Below are positions 1 through 33,600 of a stretch of 64,000 bases of DNA, in pieces (the stretch's first letter is position 1; each line of letters begins with the position of its first letter). A program made the position numbers and the translations under genes. The notes beneath the pieces are model-generated. The model did not search any database, had not been told where the DNA came from, and saw only the letters and a list, made by a program, of their open reading frames with translations. The DNA is taken from positions 1,738,790-1,802,789 of the forward strand of contig VUYV01000177.1 in assembly GCA_008711295.1 (NCBI GenBank). The letters are read 5' to 3'. Source of the DNA: Anarhynchus alexandrinus. Lineage: Eukaryota; Chordata; Aves; Charadriiformes; Charadriidae.

Positions 1-3000
1 CATACTGTAACTTGTCTCCTTCAAACCTTATTCTTTAAGTCATCTCTTTCATCATTAAAAGCAATACCTATAATGTTCCAAAGCAGCAAACTGTCACAGT
101 CTCTGGTCAGAGCTGTGCTTTCTCTTGCTTCCATTATTTATGAATTTTGAAGACCGACAGCAAAGGTGACAAAAGATGTGTTATCTTTTACTAATAAGAA
201 GTACAACAAAAGGCAGTGTCTGTCATATCAGGAGGAAAGCTGAACTAACAGGAGATGTATTTATAGCGTTTACTGACTTTTCTTCATGCAAAAATCAAAC
301 GTGGTTGTTTCTTTTTAAAACCAGAATTACATTTAAAAAATTAAGTCAATTACTATACTTTTAAAATAAACATATGAATCTTACTAGTACTGCTTGATAA
401 TAGTGATGTTAACTGACTTATTCCCAAGGTTTCTGCCAAATGCTTTTAAACTACTTGAAAGTAGAAGGTGCAGTCTTGCTGTAGAAATATCATAGGCAAT
501 TATTAAAAATATTAATTGCATCAATCAAAAAATGCTTTCATAGCTCAATTGGCATCTGTGTCTATTGCTTTAACAAACTTTTTTCACTAACACACTATAA
601 GCATTTTCTTTAGAATTCTGAAATACAGGTTTTTTGCCAGTGGGATTTCAGGTGCTTTGAATTTGATTTGATCCGTTGGGGTGCACACATAGCCATGGAA
701 CCAATGCAGCAAACACTCGACTAGCAGAGCAGACTCTGCTAAAAACTTGCCGGTTTCAAGCAAGGCAGCAGCAAATCACTTCAATCATATGAAGATAGTT
801 CAGAGGTACAGTAGTTCTGCAGGGGTGGGAGAGCCTCAGTACAAATGTAACATTTCAATGATTTTCTGCCCCTTCTCTCAAGAAACTGAGGATTTGAAAC
901 TGTTTTGCCAGGTAGTGAATACCTAATCAATATAAAGTGTTACCATACAATTTACTATTTCTGCTTCTTGAATAAGAGTTTGGCAGTTGCAGTAAATGAA
1001 GAAGTAGGGGGGTTTGTCTCTTTTAGCACCAACGTATAAAAATTACTGATTAGTACTAACAAGAGAGAGAGACTGTAAAAGAAAATGGTTGGGTTTTTTC
1101 CTATAACAAATCTGATTAGTTGACAATACCGTTTTATAAAATCAATAAGGGAATGCTGAGAAAATGATGTGAAACAAAGTGCCTGTTCTTGGAAATTTTG
1201 GTTGCATTCCTTCTCTGGAGCCTGTGCTTAATCAATGCCTAAATATACTGGGAAGGTACAGTCTTGTTGGGTAGGACAGAAAAGGTTGTAAAATTGCATA
1301 TGCATAACAATGCATTATTCCTTGTAATGCATATATTATGTTTATTGAAATAGGGGTGATACCAGTATTGGAATTTCCTCAAAATAAATGCTGCCTGTTT
1401 ATATCTAGATTTTTCTCTTCCTTCCAATTCCTGGCTAGGTATAACATTTTGATGCAAGAGTGATTGTAAGTACAAAAGTGATTCCTTTGTAGAATTAATC
1501 ACCCTCAAAGGATTCTTGAGATGATCGTTTAATGATTATGGAGCACTTGTATGTATGTAGCTTATACATAAAAGCAGTATTTTGTCACAGATGTAATAGG
1601 GAGAATGAGGGAGAAGAAGACATGAAGAAGGTATCTCCAGGTTTGGTCACTTCAGTTAAGGTGTGTGTGAAGCCAGGTCCAGCCTCTGAAATAGCTGAAT
1701 GTTAGTTCTAATTTCACAGTTATGGAAGTGGAAGCACAGAGATAAGGACCTGAATTCTAGAAGGGCTGAATAATTGCCGTTTGTGCTGATTGAGAACATC
1801 ATTACATTGCAGCTCTCCTAGAAGTTGAGTACCAAGGAAATCCCAGAGACAAAATTTGCTTTCTTGGTTGCAGCCCTCTTTTAGATGTCACGCTCTGTCC
1901 ATTCTTCCCCTCTCAATCTATATGCATTGTGCATTTTTCATTCTCCTTTCCATTTGAAGATCAAGATACATGTTTGACTTTATTGGAATTTCTTTATACA
2001 GCATTGCAACGAGACTGGATTAACAGTTGAATTATCCATGCACAACTTCTTCAGAAGTACTTCATATTTTAGCTAGACTTGGGAGCAGCAATAGGAGAAA
2101 ACACATGTCTTCTGGGATGCCATTAGTGGAATATGCATTGTGTAGGGACAACTGCTAGGACAAATTAATCACAGATTATTTATTTAACAAAGTATATTAT
2201 TGATGTTACACTTGAGTGACTTTTTGCAAACATATAGCAACTAATAGGTGCAAATTGGTATGACCATATTTAAATTCATGCAGAAACTACTGCTTTCTTG
2301 GTCTGTAGGCCATTTGGCAAGAGATAAAACTTACTGAAGTATTCAGGACTGGCTTAAATGGCTTATTTTTGTGGAACACATGAAATAGAAATTTATTTCC
2401 CTAGCACAATGTGCATACTCCATAAATGCCTGATAACAGCACAGTCATCTACTTGTTTGTAGTTTGTATTCAGTTGGTGAAACTAGTTAAGGACAGTCTG
2501 CTTCATGTGTGTAGGTAAAATGCATATGACTTTGAACTGAACATTTGTAGAAGCCTATAATTGTAGGAACACTGGGATGCTGTAGCACTTAAAGGAAGTG
2601 TGGCTGCCGCTGCCTCACATAAGGTCAAGAGGCTTTCTCCTCTGCTTAAAATTCTGTGTTTAAAGTTTTCTCCTCTATTTGATTTCTCAGAAGAGCTTAG
2701 CTGAAAAATCAGTTAACTCTCTTTTTTTTCTGTTATTTTGGGTGGTGGTCTAAAGATTTTAAACTGTAGTTAATTAATAGCAGCCAAGATAGCAGCTGAA
2801 ACAGAAAGTTTTGTTTGAAATCTTAAAAGTTGTACTATACCTGTTGAATAAGTTTAGGATACACTGTATAAGGGATAATAGGAATAAAAATGCTGATATT
2901 TTGATTTTTATTTATTTATATAGATATTTTATATATATGGGGGGTATATATGTATAAAACCATCTTCTGAAATTCCTCTTTGCTACATGTTTACTATTAG

Positions 3001-5661
3001 TACATTCTTGGTTTGAATTTTTCCTTTTTCTTTTTGTCTTTTTTGTTGTTGTTGTTTTGGTTTAGTTTTTGAGTTTCCATTAGCAGTACCGTCTTATCAT
3101 TAAGATAATGGTTATCATTAAGAATTACAAGTTGAAGGCTTTCCCTAGAGTCTCCAAGGTATAAATGAGTAAGAGCTGCAATCAGACCATCCAACACGTC
3201 TGTTTCAGGTGAGAAACAGAGAAGTCTATAGAATTAAATGCTTCTTTTAAAAAACAAAATAAATCATTCAGTTTATGACTTTTAAGATGGCAAAGAAAAG
3301 AAAAAAAGGGCAAAGGAAAACTACACTTCATCAGAACAGAGGAGAGGATACCAGAGCCATCAACTAGCAGATGTAAGAGCTAGAGCTGCTGTTGGTACAT
3401 GTAATAGGGAAGAATGGGTATGTGTTTTTCTCCCTGAACACGTATTTGTTTGAGTCTTACTCTGACTGATACTGATGCTGACTGATACGGCTTGGCAATT
3501 GGGTAAAGTTATGTGACCATGTCATTGATTTTATGTTGTCATATAAGATTGTAATAAGCCTGATTGCAGGGCTGGATGCTGAGCAACATCATTGTAGTTA
3601 TCACAGTAAAAAGTTTCTGATTCTAGGAAATTCTTAGTCTGGAATTAATTGATTTATCATTGAGAGTTCAGCATTGGCTAATCTGTGCCAACAGAATCTA
3701 TCTAGCAAAAAGCTGGGACTATAGGAGAACACTGATATGTTCTAGCAATGATTTCTTTTTCAGTTAATCACAGATACTAATGTTTTGCTACCTGTTTCAA
3801 GGCAAAAAGACCTTTCCCCACACAATGAAAATACATTTACAGAATTGCTGATATTGAACAGAAGAACACCTTGAGTTTGATTTTTCTGAACAAACAACCT
3901 GTAAAGTTTGCATACAATTTTCATGTATGAGTTTGTTAGTGTCTATAAAGGGATAGTAAATCACAGTAAAGAGAGAGAGTGCTGTTGAATGTGCTTACTA
4001 CAGCTGCCACAATTGTAGACCATAAAATTGTTGCTAACTTTCAATGGCTCTACAGCTAGTGAGTCTTTTCTCCCCTGGTATATCTCCCTTAGTGTGATGG
4101 GAGATATGAGAAATGGGTAAAGTGAAATGAAAACAGTATAAAAAAGAATCTTAATATGTATATTCAGTAGTAGATGGTCAAAGCACAGATAGCACATATG
4201 CTTCAAAAATTTTCTGTATAAAAAGTTTGCAAACTGCCAACATATCACAAGTGAAAATATTAAAACTTGTTGCTAGGTGCACTGAATACTGTTAAATGGT
4301 ACAGTCCTAGTCTTCAGAGTTATAAATCCTCTGTAAATGAACTGAGTTGGCAGATGTAAAACATCAACTTGATATTGATTTAACCATTATTGTTAATTTT
4401 TTCTAAGTAAGAAAAGGGAAAAAATATAAGGGAATATAAGGACTTGGAACAGTGAGAGTTATGCTCTGAGCTGCATTGCTTTGGTACACTGCAGATGGCG
4501 AATAGGATTTGGTTAAACAGAGCACAGAATCAGTACCAGATTGGGTCTGTTAACCCAAGAGTGGCTTCTGAAGTTTGGGATGCAAGTGTCTTCTGCAGGA
4601 AGACTGTTACACTTGATGGATAGAGCTGGAGACCAGGGGAAGGAAAGAGAATGCTGTATGTATGAAATATGGGTGTGAGCATTGTAGAGATTTCAAATCC
4701 TAGGAAAAGAAGAGCCCCATCTAAATATCAGATTCACAGATACATATGTGGGACACGACTGTTTTTATCATGCTGGACGTATTCTGGATCAGTGGTAAAA
4801 AGAGCTATGCAAATAGGTAGCTCCAAGGACAGTGGCTAACTTAAACTGATTTCTGCTGCATTTTTATTGAGATGACAAACATTTTAATTAAATTATAGAA
4901 GGGTTGTTTGTAAATACACCTGCAAGGCTCCTACCAGCATTGCTTCCCACCCATTCACTCTATTCATAGCTTTTTAATGTCCCCAGTGTTTTCCTGTAAC
5001 AGCTATAGTTTCTCCTCCCTGCTGTTCCCTGTCGTGGATCCACCACCACTTGCTCTGCCATCCAACAAAGAAACTATACGGGCGATTGCTGATAATCTGG
5101 CTGGAAGAAGGTGCCGGCTGACTGGCCACCAGCTGCTGCCTGCCCACCTCTAAGGAAGTCAGACCTGTAGGTTTGGGTGTTGCATATGGGGTTTTGTCAT
5201 ATGTTCCAAAGGTCCATTATAAAAACTTATTTTAAAAAAAATACGCTTTTGTAGCAGGCCTAAAGGTTCCAAAGTTATTAATAGGGGGTTGATGGAAAGA
5301 CAGAACAAAACCTTGTTTTCTGACAAAAGCAGGTTAAAAATAAAAAACATGTTAAAAAACTGACAGTTTTTGATAATAATGACAATATGAATGTCTAGAA
5401 ATACTTTCTCGCCATCTCTGTACGTGGGGAAACAGGATTTGTTGATGCTCTCCTAATTAATAGCAAAGAACACGTGTTTCTGCGCTAGTACTTCCTGTGT
5501 GCTGTGATGATACAGAGTATCGTCTAAAGAATCTTCTGATTCTTTACTAGTGTTCGAAGAATACACAGTTCTGAAAATAGTGCTCCTTTTAGTTTGAGGA
5601 ACAATGGGCAGACTGTTTTTTTGTCAAGTTTGTCTTTTATTTTATTTTTTTTTTCCTTTAG
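1..5661. other. 5' flank or 5'-UTR intron of NMNAT3, no gene seen
   Basis: AT-rich sequence ending in a splice acceptor (pyrimidine tract then AG at 5660-5661), so its right part is an intron of NMNAT3. I see no protein-like reading frame, RNA gene or recognisable transposon here. Short AT and TTG-rich runs occur near 2905-2950 and 3020-3060. Small reading frames in this stretch show no family resemblance. Confidence 0.6.
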
Positions 5662-5674
5662 GGTGGAGTTTTAA

Positions 5675-25997
<20,323 letters not shown>

Positions 25998-26212
25998 TGT
26001 CTGTAGTGTGTGAAGTAGACAGACCTGGCATTTTTTCATGTAAAGTTCTTGAGAAAGTTGTTTCTTGTTAATGAGGGCAAAGTACATCAGTCCAAAATTT
26101 CTTGAATTCACATGGTGTTTTAAATTCATGTTTTTGTGTGTGGTAGTGCTTAAGCAAATCTGGATGCTCAGCTGCATAGCTTAAGATATATAAAGAACAG
26201 CTTCTTTGTGAA

Positions 26213-26218
26213 AATAAA
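26213..26218 (+). terminator. NMNAT3: Probable NMNAT3 polyadenylation signal
   Basis: AATAAA 216 nt after the stop codon. Several more AATAAA hexamers follow to about 26250, so exact cleavage is uncertain. Confidence 0.6.
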
Positions 26219-27503
26219 ATAAATACAAAAATAAAATAAAAAGAAATAAATCTTAATAAATATTAGTCTCCAGTAATACTTAAGGGTCAAACATAGCACT
26301 TTCCTGAATTGTAATTCTGTAATCCTACAGACAGTTTTAGCATGAGGATGCCTTACCCTTCTGAAGCAGCAAAATAAAATAAACCATAACTTTTCTTTAT
26401 ATAAATATATATATTAATATATATTACTGCTAAACTTTGACTTTTTAGGACCCTGAATAACATTTTGTGTTTTGGCAGTCTGTACAAGAGATGGAAATAA
26501 ATCTTTCTGTCATGCAAGCACTTAAAAATGCATGCACTATTCATGTCACTTTTAAGCCTCCAGATTCACAAATGACAGACAGTCCTCATCTGCAGATTTA
26601 AAGTGGGTTTAAAGTGGGTCTTTGCTTCTCTGATCCAGAGAATGTAATTGCCAAAGCCCTGGAGTAGGTAACATATCCCAGAGGAACTTCAGCTGTACCA
26701 TTTCATAATACACAGTGGAAAATAAATCAAAATACCTAAGAGGCTATCTCAGTATTTGAGCCCTAATAGCCTGAAAAATCCATTCTCTTATATGTTGTTT
26801 GCCTATTCTGCTGATTCAGGCTATCTCATTTTTGACAGAAGACACCTTCAAAGAACATAGAATCTCTAGAAACTACTACTTCTGTATTTCAATGTTGCTT
26901 AAATTAACTGAAAGCATGCATTCAGTGGTGATGTAACATTTATCAATATACAGAATTAACTGCTGCTTCTTAATACATGTTTCCACTTAACTGGCCCTTT
27001 TTGAGCCCGCAGTTGACCAAACAGCTTCCACTGGTAGTTCTCTAGAATTACGGAGCTCGTAGAACAAGTTAAAGTAATGCCAGACACAAATTGTTTTCAC
27101 TGAAAGACTTTGTATGATCGTTTTCTGAAAAGAAGGCGGCCTAAAGTAGCTGGAACATATTCAAGGAAGAAAGATTTGCCTCAAAACACACACAAGATAA
27201 GTACTTGTATAATTTTGGCTAATATCCTAAACTAAAGCTATTTTAAAGGGTTTTTTTCCTGAGCGGCATGAAGAATGAAGGGTAATATAGGAAAAATGAA
27301 GGGTAATATTGTTAAAATGGATCCCCAGATAATCAGTACCCTTACAGAAGTTATATGGAAGGTGAGTGTTTCATTCTGTTTAAATCAAGTCATCCTGCTG
27401 TCATTAGAAATCTCAGAGGTTCGGCCTTGTGGAAGGATTTAAAGGCAACACTTCAACAATAATCGGATTAGAAGGACTTGCGTAGCTACATGGTCTAAAA
27501 AAG

Positions 27504-27511
27504 AGATAAAA
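27504..27511 (+). promoter_or_regulatory. RBP1: Possible TATA-like element of RBP1
   Basis: GATAAAAG about 105 bp upstream of the RBP1 ATG would place transcription start near 27535. This rests on position alone; there is no GC box or CpG island nearby and a distal promoter is possible. Confidence 0.25.
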
Positions 27512-27615
27512 GAAACCAGAGTTCAAACTTGCCACAAAGAAAGGCAGTGAGCTGTGTGGTGCAGAATCAACACACTGTTCTGAGACTTTGATTTTGAGAA
27601 TTATCTGAAGTAGGG

Positions 27616-27688
27616 ATGCCTGCAGATTTCAATGGTTACTGGAAAATGGTCAGCAATGACAATTTTGAGGAGTATCTGAAAGCACTGG
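27616..27688 (+). CDS. RBP1: RBP1 coding exon 1
   Basis: Encodes residues 1-24 (MPADFNGYWKMVSNDNFEEY, then LKAL) plus one base of Asp25. The donor is CTGG|GTAAGG at 27689. At 73 nt it has the invariant first-exon coding length of the FABP/CRBP family. The start context GTAGGGATGC has G at -3. Confidence 0.95.
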
Positions 27689-30600
27689 GTAAGGTTCCCT
27701 TCATGTTTCTTTAATAAATGATAAGTGCAACCTATCTTAGTATTTATAGGAATTGTATTTTTTCTTGTACAGTCATAAATCATTTTTGTGAGAAATATTT
27801 TTCTCAGGAATGCACTTTAAGAATTGCCTTATGCAAAATTGTTTTGTCTTAAGCAGCCTCTACTTTTTACCATCTTGAAGCTTACATTAACAGAGATTAA
27901 ACTACATAGCTTGAAGAGGTAAGTGGCAGATTTCAAACTTGAAAATACAACCATAATTTGAAAAAGAGTAAAATTGTTATGTGTAATAAAGACACAATAA
28001 TGTACTTAATGCAGTTTTGTGTGTTTGCATTTGATGTGAAGTGCTAGTATTTCTATGGAAATATTGAAGGCCTTATTAACTGTCAAATACAAGTGGTATT
28101 ATTTAGGATTCTACATAATCAGAAGATCAAAACATGAACTTATTTAAGTTAAAACAGTTAGGTTATGGACTTTTTCCTGATGAGAAAGCTGGCCTGAAAG
28201 ATCTGGACATTTATTTATCTTTGTTCGTTTTATTTCTCCCAAGAGCTACAAGCTTCTTTTTGTGGTAGACTTTTCTGGATTAAAAGAATTCTTTTTCTTT
28301 TTCAGATGTAAATGTTGCTGTAAGAAAAATAGCAAACTTGCTAAAACCTGACAAAGAAATCCTTCAGAATGGGGATCACATGATCATTAAAACGCTAAGC
28401 ACTTTTAGAAACTACATCATGGAATTTGATGTAGGAAAGGAGTTTGAGGAGGATTTAGCTGGGGTGGATGATCGCAAATGCATGGTAAGAATTAGAACTG
28501 TAACAACAGACAAAAAAAATAGAATGTTGATAATCTGAGGCCTTTCACAGACCACATCTCTTAACCATTTTTTTGTGACTATTCCTAAAATTATTTCTAT
28601 ACTTCTCAGTTTGCCAAGATGTGCACACAGTTTTTAGCATGCCTTTATATCAGTTTTATCAATGGATGAATAGTAACTTCGATGAAACGTTACTCAGTTA
28701 TACTGGGATATTTGTTAGTCAAAAAGACATTTAGGTTCAGACTTTCAGAAACTCTTCACTGAGTAATGTTTTACACTAAAGGAAATACACTGATTCCAGG
28801 GTCAGGCACTCTTCCCAATGTGTAAGAATGGCCAAGTTCTTAGAAGTTGCAGCTTTTCTTTCTTGTTCTTGTTCCTGTGCTCCTTCGTTCCCAGGTGGAT
28901 TTATTAGAGAAGACGCGTTAATTAGCCTACTGGAACAAATCTTATTGCAATCAATAAGCGAAGACTGAGGACTCTGCCTTATGAGCTCTTTTTGCTTGCC
29001 AGAGAGACAATATTTTCTAACTTACGACTGATAAATACCAATTAACAGGGGAAAAACTTGAGAATACTGAGTTCTTTCCTGTTAGTTTGAAAGCCTCACA
29101 CGTGCAGTATCCTACAGTGAAGAAGTTGATACGCAAAAGAAAATTATCTCAAGAGGGACTATAGAGTAGAAATCACATAAAAAAGAATTAATAGCTTTCT
29201 ATTCTTAGAAAGATAGTGCCATTTAAAACTGATACTATTCTCTAACACTAGGATATGCAAATTTGGTTTTGCTCTGGTGATGGCAGGAAAGGGAAGGATC
29301 ATGAAGATCAGAAAAAAGGAATGGCTAGCTAGCGAGTGTCTCAGCTAATCCTTCTGTATTCCTTGTTACAGAGGGTAGAAGCATGATACAGTGCAGAATA
29401 CAGGATTCACAGAAGGGAAAAGCAATGTCTATTTGAGTATAGGAAAGTGCTCCAATGTCATAACGCATTTTTGACTGCTGGAAGGCTCTTAATCATGATA
29501 ATGAGGTCCAGATCCACTGAACAGTTATGAGCCCAAAGAAAGACTTCAATTTGGGTGGCTAAATTACTATCAAAGATAGCAATGTTCAAAACATCTGCTC
29601 AAGCACTAAAAACGTCTGAAGTCCTCAGTGTTTGCATCAGTGAAGTACTGGTTTGTGTGTTTACAGAACTGTCTCCATCTAAACATTATCTGTACTTTAA
29701 TACCATTAAACTCCATATAAAGGAGGACTAAAACATCCTCTACATGGCAGAAAGAAGTAATTGTGCTGTGAGGCTGTCTAACATATACCTGCAATGAGTT
29801 CTTACGAAATGTGTCAGATAACCACTGTGCTGAAAAATCAAATTCAGAAAACAGGGAAATGTGGCCCTCACCTAGTCCTGCTTTTGAAATGCTGAATAGA
29901 TTTAACACACAATTCTTAATTTCTTGACAAATAATGTAACTATTTCATTATTTGTAACAGGCCAAAATTCTCTACCCTATTTTGCTAAATTTTGCGATGG
30001 GGAAGAATTCAAAATGTTGAACCAGAAAGAAGAAATCAGAGAAAGATTAATCTAGTCACTACAACAGCTATTTGATTTGGAGGGGAACCTTGTTCACTCT
30101 ACTTCCAAGGGTTGATTTAACATTTTATCTATTGACTGCTTAGTGCAAAATGATTACTCAGCCTCAGAAGCAGAAGGTACGAGCATCTTCTTGGCTTTTC
30201 CAAAAAAAACCCAAGGGCTAGTCACTAACCCTGACTGTTTTGTTAAGAATGACTTAGGCACATAACTCCAGAAAAACTTTCTATGTCCCTTTATGGCCTC
30301 TACCAATAGATACCAACTGCAGCTGCACAGTTAAGGTCACTGGTTCTCTATTTGCCTTGTAGCAATGTATCATACTTTATAGTTCAATTTTCTTATTAAA
30401 GATTTCTTTTCTACATGCGACCTCAGTTTTCTCAAAGGCAAAACCGTACAAGAAGCTGTCTTTCTGAAGGCACTTCAGCCCAAATCTGATAACCATAATG
30501 TCAGGCAAAACTTGCAGTTGTTAAGCAACAATATAACTCCGACAGTCCAGAAAGCGTCTTGTGAGAGAGGGGTCATGGAGGTGATATAAGAGATACTGGA

Positions 30601-33600
30601 CCACTCCCTGAGTGGTGCTATGAAGAAAACCACCATAAAAGCAAAGGTTGAATATCATTCTTGGTGTTTCCTTTTCTCATCTGTAGCTTGTGAAACTGCA
30701 TCCCATAAATGGCTTAATCATTAATAGTCAACCTATGTAATGGGAGAGATTGTGAATCAATTATCGTTATTTGTATTGTGGACTGAGCAGCCCACTGGGC
30801 AAGTTTTATCCAAGTAGTTCTATGTATGAGAAGTACAAAGTAACATGGATAAGACAAATTACACATTAAACATTAACCTATATAGCAGAGCAATCATCAG
30901 GAGACTAGAAGAAATAACCTTAGAAGAAATTCATCCAATAGGTATACATCATTTTTTCTTTTAATGAAGAATATATCATCTAGCTAGTGTTAACATATCA
31001 GTAAAAATAATATTAGCACGGTGAACAGGTTAGATCTTGTGTATAATTCACTAAAATTGTGTTCACCTTTCAGTTGTAAAACACATCTTTGAGTCAGTCA
31101 GGGTAGAGTATAACTACAATAATTCCAAATCGATACTGTCTGTAATGAGTAAAAGCTAAAAAGTTTTGCTGGTACTTATTTTAGAAGCAAGTTGAAGGTT
31201 TGACAGTAGGAATTGATACTCTTGTGATAGCATAGGACCCCATCCTTCATTTCAGTTAGGATTTTTTCATTTTTATAGTTGGTCGCTCCTGGAAGCCTGT
31301 CTGAACTTTCTGGAACAGTGAGTTAATTGAGCTGGATAAACCTTAGCAGTTTCAATTTGTCCTTTTTTTTGACCTTTAACTATCGCTTCCTTGTATGCAA
31401 TATGTTTTAGGTGATTCTGTTGTCTTAAGAAATATAGGTAACAGCAGTTGGTGACATCCATTCCTTTAAGACTTTGTTTCTGTTGGGAAGTGAAAATTTG
31501 CTACTTTGGAATCTCGAGAAACTCAAAGGCCCTTCTAGTTTAGTTAAAGATGCAATTTCTCTGTTCTGTAAAACCAAAGATTAGGATAGTTGACCACACT
31601 GATGTATGGACACAGGAGAGATCGCTAATCACAGTGCAAGGTACTTCCAAGAAGACAGTTGATACTCAATGCGTTCTAAGCATTACTGAAGCCATATATG
31701 GAGCACGCTGCAGTACAACCTCATCTCTTAAGGAATGCAGACAAGACATCTGCATTCACTTAGCTCCGTAGTGCTATCGTGCTTCTCCTGGAGCGACTCT
31801 CCAGAGATTTTATCTCCTAGATAAAAGTTAAATAGGAGTGTCTGTGTTTGTCAATTTTGTGAAAAATGTGTTTCCACAAGTTTAATCATAGTGTTATTGT
31901 ATTTAGGGTTGTTGAAAACTTGGCAGTTTGAACTACAGAGGTAAAATGAAAGTTTCTGTGTTCAGAAGCGTATTTTATTCTTTGCAAATGTTACAAGGTG
32001 CACATAAGATGGTGTAGAAAGAATTTTAGAGCATTAATATTGTATTACATTATTTCTCTATGGTGTGAAGTTTGAATCGGATCATGTGATAAAGTTTCTA
32101 CTACTTTGAAGAGTTTGTTCACAGTTTTAATTGGTAACAGATAGTGTACAAAGACAGAAATTTAAAATTAAATGGATAACTATGGCTTAGGTCTTTCCCA
32201 AACTAAGTGTTTGATCCTATCATCTTCATTCTCAGTGAAATTCCAATCTCATAATGAAATTCCTCAATTATAAAGATAAATTCTATAATCTGTAGTTGTG
32301 ATTAATTTGGTGAGTGTCTCAGGTATTGCACCAAGTATAAAACCTTGTTTCATGCACATAAACTTTACTGTGGAAAAAAAATTACCGTGCACAAAAGAAG
32401 CAAGACCTTATTGAAACAACAGTTAACTAAAAACCATCTCTGAAAGTATGTCTCGTTCATCACCAGATAATTTTGCCTTCCTGATGCAAAAGCTGAGGAA
32501 ACATCTGCAATGTGAAATATGTACCAGTAAACATAAGAACGGGCCAGGATCTGACACTAAGCAGGAAAGTTAGCCTTATGTACATTCACAGTGAACTTGC
32601 TTAGTACATCAGTCAAAAGTTTATAAAAAAGTTAATTAAAAAACTTAAAGTCTGAAGTTTCGTGTTCCAAGTCTTTGCACCCAATGAATCCAAGCAGATT
32701 GAGAATGGGATAACTCAGATGCAAAAATTACTTCCCTAAAATTTTTACTTTTCTAATAATTTTGCTGCTAAAGTCAGAGAAAGTTTTTGCATTATGTTTT
32801 TTCTCTGCTGTTCAAGCATTTGAATGAGACTGAATTGCTTTAGCTTACGCTATCCAGAATGAATCTTTTGACAGAGATTAAGGACAAGTGATCTGTTCAT
32901 AAAATCAAGGAAGATTCCATGTTCTGATTATACAACAGCAGAATTTCTTGGATAACTGAAAACAGCATTAGCTGCATTAGAATTGAATATTTGGCTAAGC
33001 AAGTGAAGGATGCTTCAATAATTCAGAGCCTTGTGCTCTTTGGCATCATATTTTTCTTCTTACATTGAAGCAGGAAAGGAAATTACAATGACTGGGGACT
33101 GGTAAACAGACAAAACCGCAAGAATTTGAAAATGGAGGTGGGAAATCGTACAAATCAACCATTTAGTTAACCAAAACAGAATACAAGCAGAATATAACCA
33201 TGGTTAAGTTATCAAATGAGTGTTTAGGATTCCATTATTTGAACTAATACAACTTTTAGTCATAGCTAAGACTTGCTGGGGTGGGGTACGGTGAGGGGGA
33301 TTTGAGAGTTGGAGAATTCACTCATCAGATCTGTCATACATCTTACCATATGAAGTATCTTCCTGAAACTGTATAGGCATTTAACATTTAAGACAGCCAC
33401 ATAAGGATTGTCCATAGGCACCTGACCAATCCTTCCACGACACAAACCAGTGCTTAGTTCCATGTGCCCTATCCTAACGAAAGGAGGTAAGTTGTTTGAA
33501 ACTGATTATGGCTCTGTTTTAAATAACAAACATGCCTAATGTGAGACTGATTCCTTTCTAGTTTGTATTCAGGAAAAAGGTGATGAAGTTTAGTTGTTCT

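Larger units (their letters stand above)
25998..27615 (+). other. NMNAT3 3' UTR and NMNAT3-RBP1 spacer
   Basis: The 3' UTR of NMNAT3 is followed by about 1.4 kb before the RBP1 start codon, on the same strand. The spacer is AT-rich with no CpG island. It holds a short local repeat (ATGAAGGGTAATAT twice, near 27276-27310). No other gene is visible. Confidence 0.6.

Noticed and set aside
1239..1508. Open frame of 89 codons on the minus strand
   Set aside because: No domain, no codon or composition signal, and typical of chance frames in AT-rich non-coding DNA.
27400..27540. Retinoic acid response element upstream of RBP1 (AGGTTC near 27418, AGTTCA near 27520)
   Set aside because: Only isolated half-sites; no direct repeat with DR1, DR2 or DR5 spacing was found.
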